Below are positions 14,754-16,839 of a stretch of 16,839 nt of DNA, piece by piece. A program made the translations under genes and the position numbers. The notes beneath the pieces are model-generated. The model saw nothing but the letters and a program-made list of their open reading frames with translations. It was not told the origin of the DNA and did not search any database. The first letter of the stretch is position 1; every line of letters starts with the position of its first letter. Source of the DNA: Limnohabitans sp. (lineage in GTDB: Bacteria > Pseudomonadota > Gammaproteobacteria > Burkholderiales > Burkholderiaceae_C); the NCBI GenBank assembly GCA_021731425.1, contig JAKFXJ010000107.1:1-16839 (forward strand), written 5' to 3'.

Positions 14754-15953
14754 ATGGACCCTTCACTCGAACAAGCCCGTCAAACTTTTTTGGCCGGTAT
14801 CGAACAGTTTGAACGCCACGATTTCGAGGCGGCTGCGGCGCTGTTTGAGCAGGCTTTGCAACTGGCCCCCGGCAGACCTTCTGTGCTCATGAACCTGGGC
14901 GTGAGCTGCGTGCATTTGGGCCGCTTTGAGCGGGCCGATGTGTGTCTGCGTCAAGCCTTAGCGGCCGACGATTCGCAAGTCGATGCCTGGAAGGCCTGGG
15001 GCGTGACGCAAATGGCCTTGGGCGATTGGACGCAGGCTTTGCACTGCCACGACAAAGCGCGCGCCTTGGGCGCAGATGGCGCCGACTTTTGTCTGCGCTG
15101 GGGCCAGTGCTTGGCGCACCAAAGGCTTTTGCCACAAGCCTTGTTGGCCTTTGAGCAGGCCTTGACGCATGCCCCGGAATTGGCCGAGGCTTGGAGCCAG
15201 ATGGCCCATGTGCAGCGCGACATGGGCCAGACCGCAGAAGCGATCACGAGTTACCAGCGCGCCATGCAACTGGGGGCCGACCCCGAACTGCACCGCTACT
15301 ACCTCGCCGCCTTGAGCCCGCAGCAGCCCATGGTGAATGCGCCCGCAGCGTATGTGGAAAAACTCTTCGACCAGTACGCCGACGACTTTGAAGCCCACCT
15401 GGTGGGGCAACTGGGTTACCAAGGCCATCGCGTGTTGCTGCAAAACTTGCCCACTGACTCGGCTGCCCGCTTTGAGCGCGTGTGGGATCTGGGCTGCGGC
15501 ACAGGCTTGTGTGGCAGCCTGATCCGCCCCCGTGCCGACCATTTGGTGGGTGTGGACCTGTCGTCGGCCATGGTCGCCAAGGCCAAAGCTCTGGGGTTGT
15601 ACGACAGCCTGCATGCGTTGGAACTGGTGGATTTTTTGAAGCAAGGCACTGAGCAGGCCGATCTGGTACTGGCTGCTGACGTGTTCATTTATGTGGGCCA
15701 TCTGGAGGCGGTGTTTGAGGCCCTGAGCCCCCGCGTGCGCCCAGGCGGCTGGCTGGCCTTCACCGTCGAAGAGGCCGACCCGGGCATGGCGGTGCAGCTG
15801 CACCGCTCGCTGCGTTATGCGCATGCCTTGCCTTATTTGGAGGCGCTTGCTGCGCAGCACGGCTGGCACTGGGCCCGTGTGCACCGCGCGCCTTTGCGCC
15901 TGGACCAAGCGCAGCCCCTCATGGGCGCTTATGTGTACCTGCAAAAGACCTGA
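14754..15953 (+). CDS. TPR-domain class I SAM-dependent methyltransferase
   Basis: A 399-residue two-part protein. Residues 1-185 are tetratricopeptide-like repeats (for example 11-40, 43-74, 77-108, 110-142 and 144-176; FEAAAALFEQALQLAPGRPS and AEAITSYQRAMQLGADPE are clear). Residues about 195-399 are a class I methyltransferase: motif I VWDLGCGTG (243-251), the acidic Asp268 in VGVDLSS, the DLVLAADVFIYVGHL stretch (303-317) and RPGGWLAFTVEE (329-340). The linker region YVEKLFDQYADDFEAHL is typical of a proteobacterial TPR-methyltransferase family whose substrate is unknown. There is no signal peptide, so it is cytoplasmic. The ATG at 14754 starts directly before the first TPR; an in-frame ATG at 14721 behind a GGTGGGTGG stretch would add 11 residues and cannot be excluded. 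The DUF2076 gene follows after 89 bases. Confidence 0.9.
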   Translation: MDPSLEQARQTFLAGIEQFERHDFEAAAALFEQALQLAPGRPSVLMNLGVSCVHLGRFERADVCLRQALAADDSQVDAWKAWGVTQMALGDWTQALHCHDKARALGADGADFCLRWGQCLAHQRLLPQALLAFEQALTHAPELAEAWSQMAHVQRDMGQTAEAITSYQRAMQLGADPELHRYYLAALSPQQPMVNAPAAYVEKLFDQYADDFEAHLVGQLGYQGHRVLLQNLPTDSAARFERVWDLGCGTGLCGSLIRPRADHLVGVDLSSAMVAKAKALGLYDSLHALELVDFLKQGTEQADLVLAADVFIYVGHLEAVFEALSPRVRPGGWLAFTVEEADPGMAVQLHRSLRYAHALPYLEALAAQHGWHWARVHRAPLRLDQAQPLMGAYVYLQKT

Positions 15954-16042
15954 TGGCGCATGGGTCCATCGCCCAAGTGCCACAGGCGCGAACCCATAAT
16001 CGTCAGTGCCAGACCGTCAGCCACCCATGAAGGGACTTGTTC

Positions 16043-16591
16043 ATGACCGCCGAAGAACGCGACCAGCTCCAGCAATTTTTGGCCGCCTTGCGCCAGCAAC
16101 GCAGCCACCCCAAAGACACTCTGGCCGATGGCTTGATCCGCGAAGCGCTGGCGCAGCAGCCCGATGCGCCTTATTGGCTGGTGCAGCGCAGCATGGCCCT
16201 GCAGCTGGCCCTGAATGCCTCCCAATCCCGACTGGCGCAGTTGCAAACGCAGTGCGATGCACAAGCTGCTCAATTGCAATCCTTAACGTCCAAGCCAACG
16301 TACACAGCGGCCGTGTCCGCCAGGACTGCCGACTCTGGTGCGATGGCCACCCCCTTGGCCCAGGCGCAGCCCAGTCCCTGGGGGCGTGGCCTGCTGGCGC
16401 AAGTCAGCGGCACCGCGCTGGGTGTGAGCGCGGGGGTGGTGGCGGGTGGTTTGTTGCTGCAAGGCCTTCAAGGTCTGTTGGGACCGGCAGCGGCGCCATC
16501 CGATGTGGCCCAAGGCTCGGCAGGCAACTTCTCCACCGCTGACCCGGAAGCGGGTGACGGCTTATGGGACCTGGGCGACGACTGGGCCTGA
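16043..16591 (+). CDS. DUF2076 family protein
   Basis: A 182-residue protein of the DUF2076 family (PF09849). The N-terminal family region covers about residues 1-85: MTAEERDQLQQFLAALRQQ, IREALAQQPDAPYWLVQRSM and an alpha-helical, Gln/Ala-rich part ending near residue 80 that could form a coiled coil. A glycine/leucine-rich stretch (about 120-147, VSGTALGVSAGVVAGGLLLQ) may be a membrane-associated or Gly-zipper segment. The C-terminus is acidic and ends DDWA. The function is unknown. The ATG at 16043 is preceded by AAGGGA 8 bases upstream, and the TTG two codons earlier is a poorer choice. It is followed by a convergent Hsp70-like gene 19 bases away; whether it is co-transcribed with the methyltransferase gene 89 bases upstream is unclear. 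Confidence 0.82.
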   Translation: MTAEERDQLQQFLAALRQQRSHPKDTLADGLIREALAQQPDAPYWLVQRSMALQLALNASQSRLAQLQTQCDAQAAQLQSLTSKPTYTAAVSARTADSGAMATPLAQAQPSPWGRGLLAQVSGTALGVSAGVVAGGLLLQGLQGLLGPAAAPSDVAQGSAGNFSTADPEAGDGLWDLGDDWA

Positions 16592-16610
16592 TTTCTTGGA
16601 GTTTTTCTGC

Positions 16611-16839
16611 TCAGCGGCTGTAGGCCAAGCCCAGTGCCACGCCGCCAAACAAATCGCCTTCGACCAGCGGCACGCCTTTGAATTCAGCCTGCAATGTGGC
16701 TTGGAATGTGCTCAAGGCCGAAGAGCCGCCCGTGAGGTAAATCGCGTCCAGTGACGCATCGGTCAGCCCCGCGCTTTGCACACATTCACGGGCACAGGCC
16801 ACGGTGCGGACCAGCAAGTCGTGCAAATGCGCCTGCATG
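16611..16839 (-). CDS. Hsp70-family (YegD-like) chaperone, C-terminal end only
   Basis: The last 75 codons of a minus-strand gene that continues past the right edge. Visible: DASLDAIYLTGGSSALSTFQ, the actin/Hsp70-fold nucleotide-binding signature (adenosine motif, TGGS), followed by GVPLVEGDLFGGVALGLAYS and the stop. The ending resembles E. coli YegD, a short Hsp70-like protein without a full substrate-binding domain, because the protein stops soon after the nucleotide-binding signature, whereas DnaK and HscA continue for some 200 residues. The reading is by similarity and the rest of the protein is not visible. It is convergent with the DUF2076 gene. Confidence 0.82.
   Translation of the reverse strand, partial: MQAHLHDLLVRTVACARECVQSAGLTDASLDAIYLTGGSSALSTFQATLQAEFKGVPLVEGDLFGGVALGLAYSR

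Noticed and set aside
15995..16000. CATAAT as a -10 element for the DUF2076 gene
   Set aside because: No -35-like sequence at 16-18 bases upstream; a single hexamer match is too weak.

Overview
The window looks like a chromosomal segment of a betaproteobacterium of the order Burkholderiales, most likely family Comamonadaceae. The evidence is high GC with strong G/C third-position bias, two separate Bug-family (TctC-like) periplasmic binding proteins, a LysR regulator divergent from a catabolic operon, and a gene mix (DUF502, AroG-type DAHP synthase, MetY next to a CoA-binding protein, TPR-methyltransferase) common in that family. The assignment rests on protein similarity recalled from memory, not on a search. 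Coding density is high: 18 genes, two of them cut by the window edges, no gene-free stretch over 300 bases, and no rRNA, tRNA, CRISPR array or insertion sequence that I can see.

Layout. Positions 1-1870: the first codons of a probable minus-strand gene, a DUF502 membrane protein (-), and the divergent DAHP synthase gene aroG (+). Positions 1901-7075: a catabolic-looking module. On the minus strand, in transcription order, come a tannase/feruloyl-esterase-family lipoprotein, a Bug receptor and an alpha/beta hydrolase; the last two share a TGATG junction. Divergently on the plus strand come a LysR regulator and a DUF3237 protein joined by an ATGA overlap. Positions 7124-9646 (all -): a two-CBS-domain protein, a second Bug receptor, and a YebC/YeeN-type protein whose transcript ends at a textbook rho-independent terminator. 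Positions 9784-11576 (+): a fluoroacetate-dehalogenase-like hydrolase and a DMT/EamA transporter, again ATGA-coupled. Positions 11635-14659 (-): MFS transporter, small CoA-binding protein, and O-acetylhomoserine sulfhydrylase. Positions 14754-16839: a TPR-methyltransferase fusion, a DUF2076 protein, and the C-terminal end of a convergent Hsp70/YegD-like gene.

How the genes may work together. The clearest functional unit is 1901-7075: an exported lipoprotein esterase would release an acid or alcohol from an ester outside the cytoplasm, the Bug protein would bind a carboxylate product in the periplasm, and the cytoplasmic hydrolase would continue degradation, under the LysR protein. The esterase is unusual because both cysteines of the tannase family's CS-D-HC motif are replaced. 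The second notable unit is the dehalogenase-transporter pair, in which every catalytic residue known from fluoroacetate dehalogenase is present. The remaining genes are mostly housekeeping or of unknown role. I found no convincing entirely new system; the two modules above are the best candidates for follow-up.
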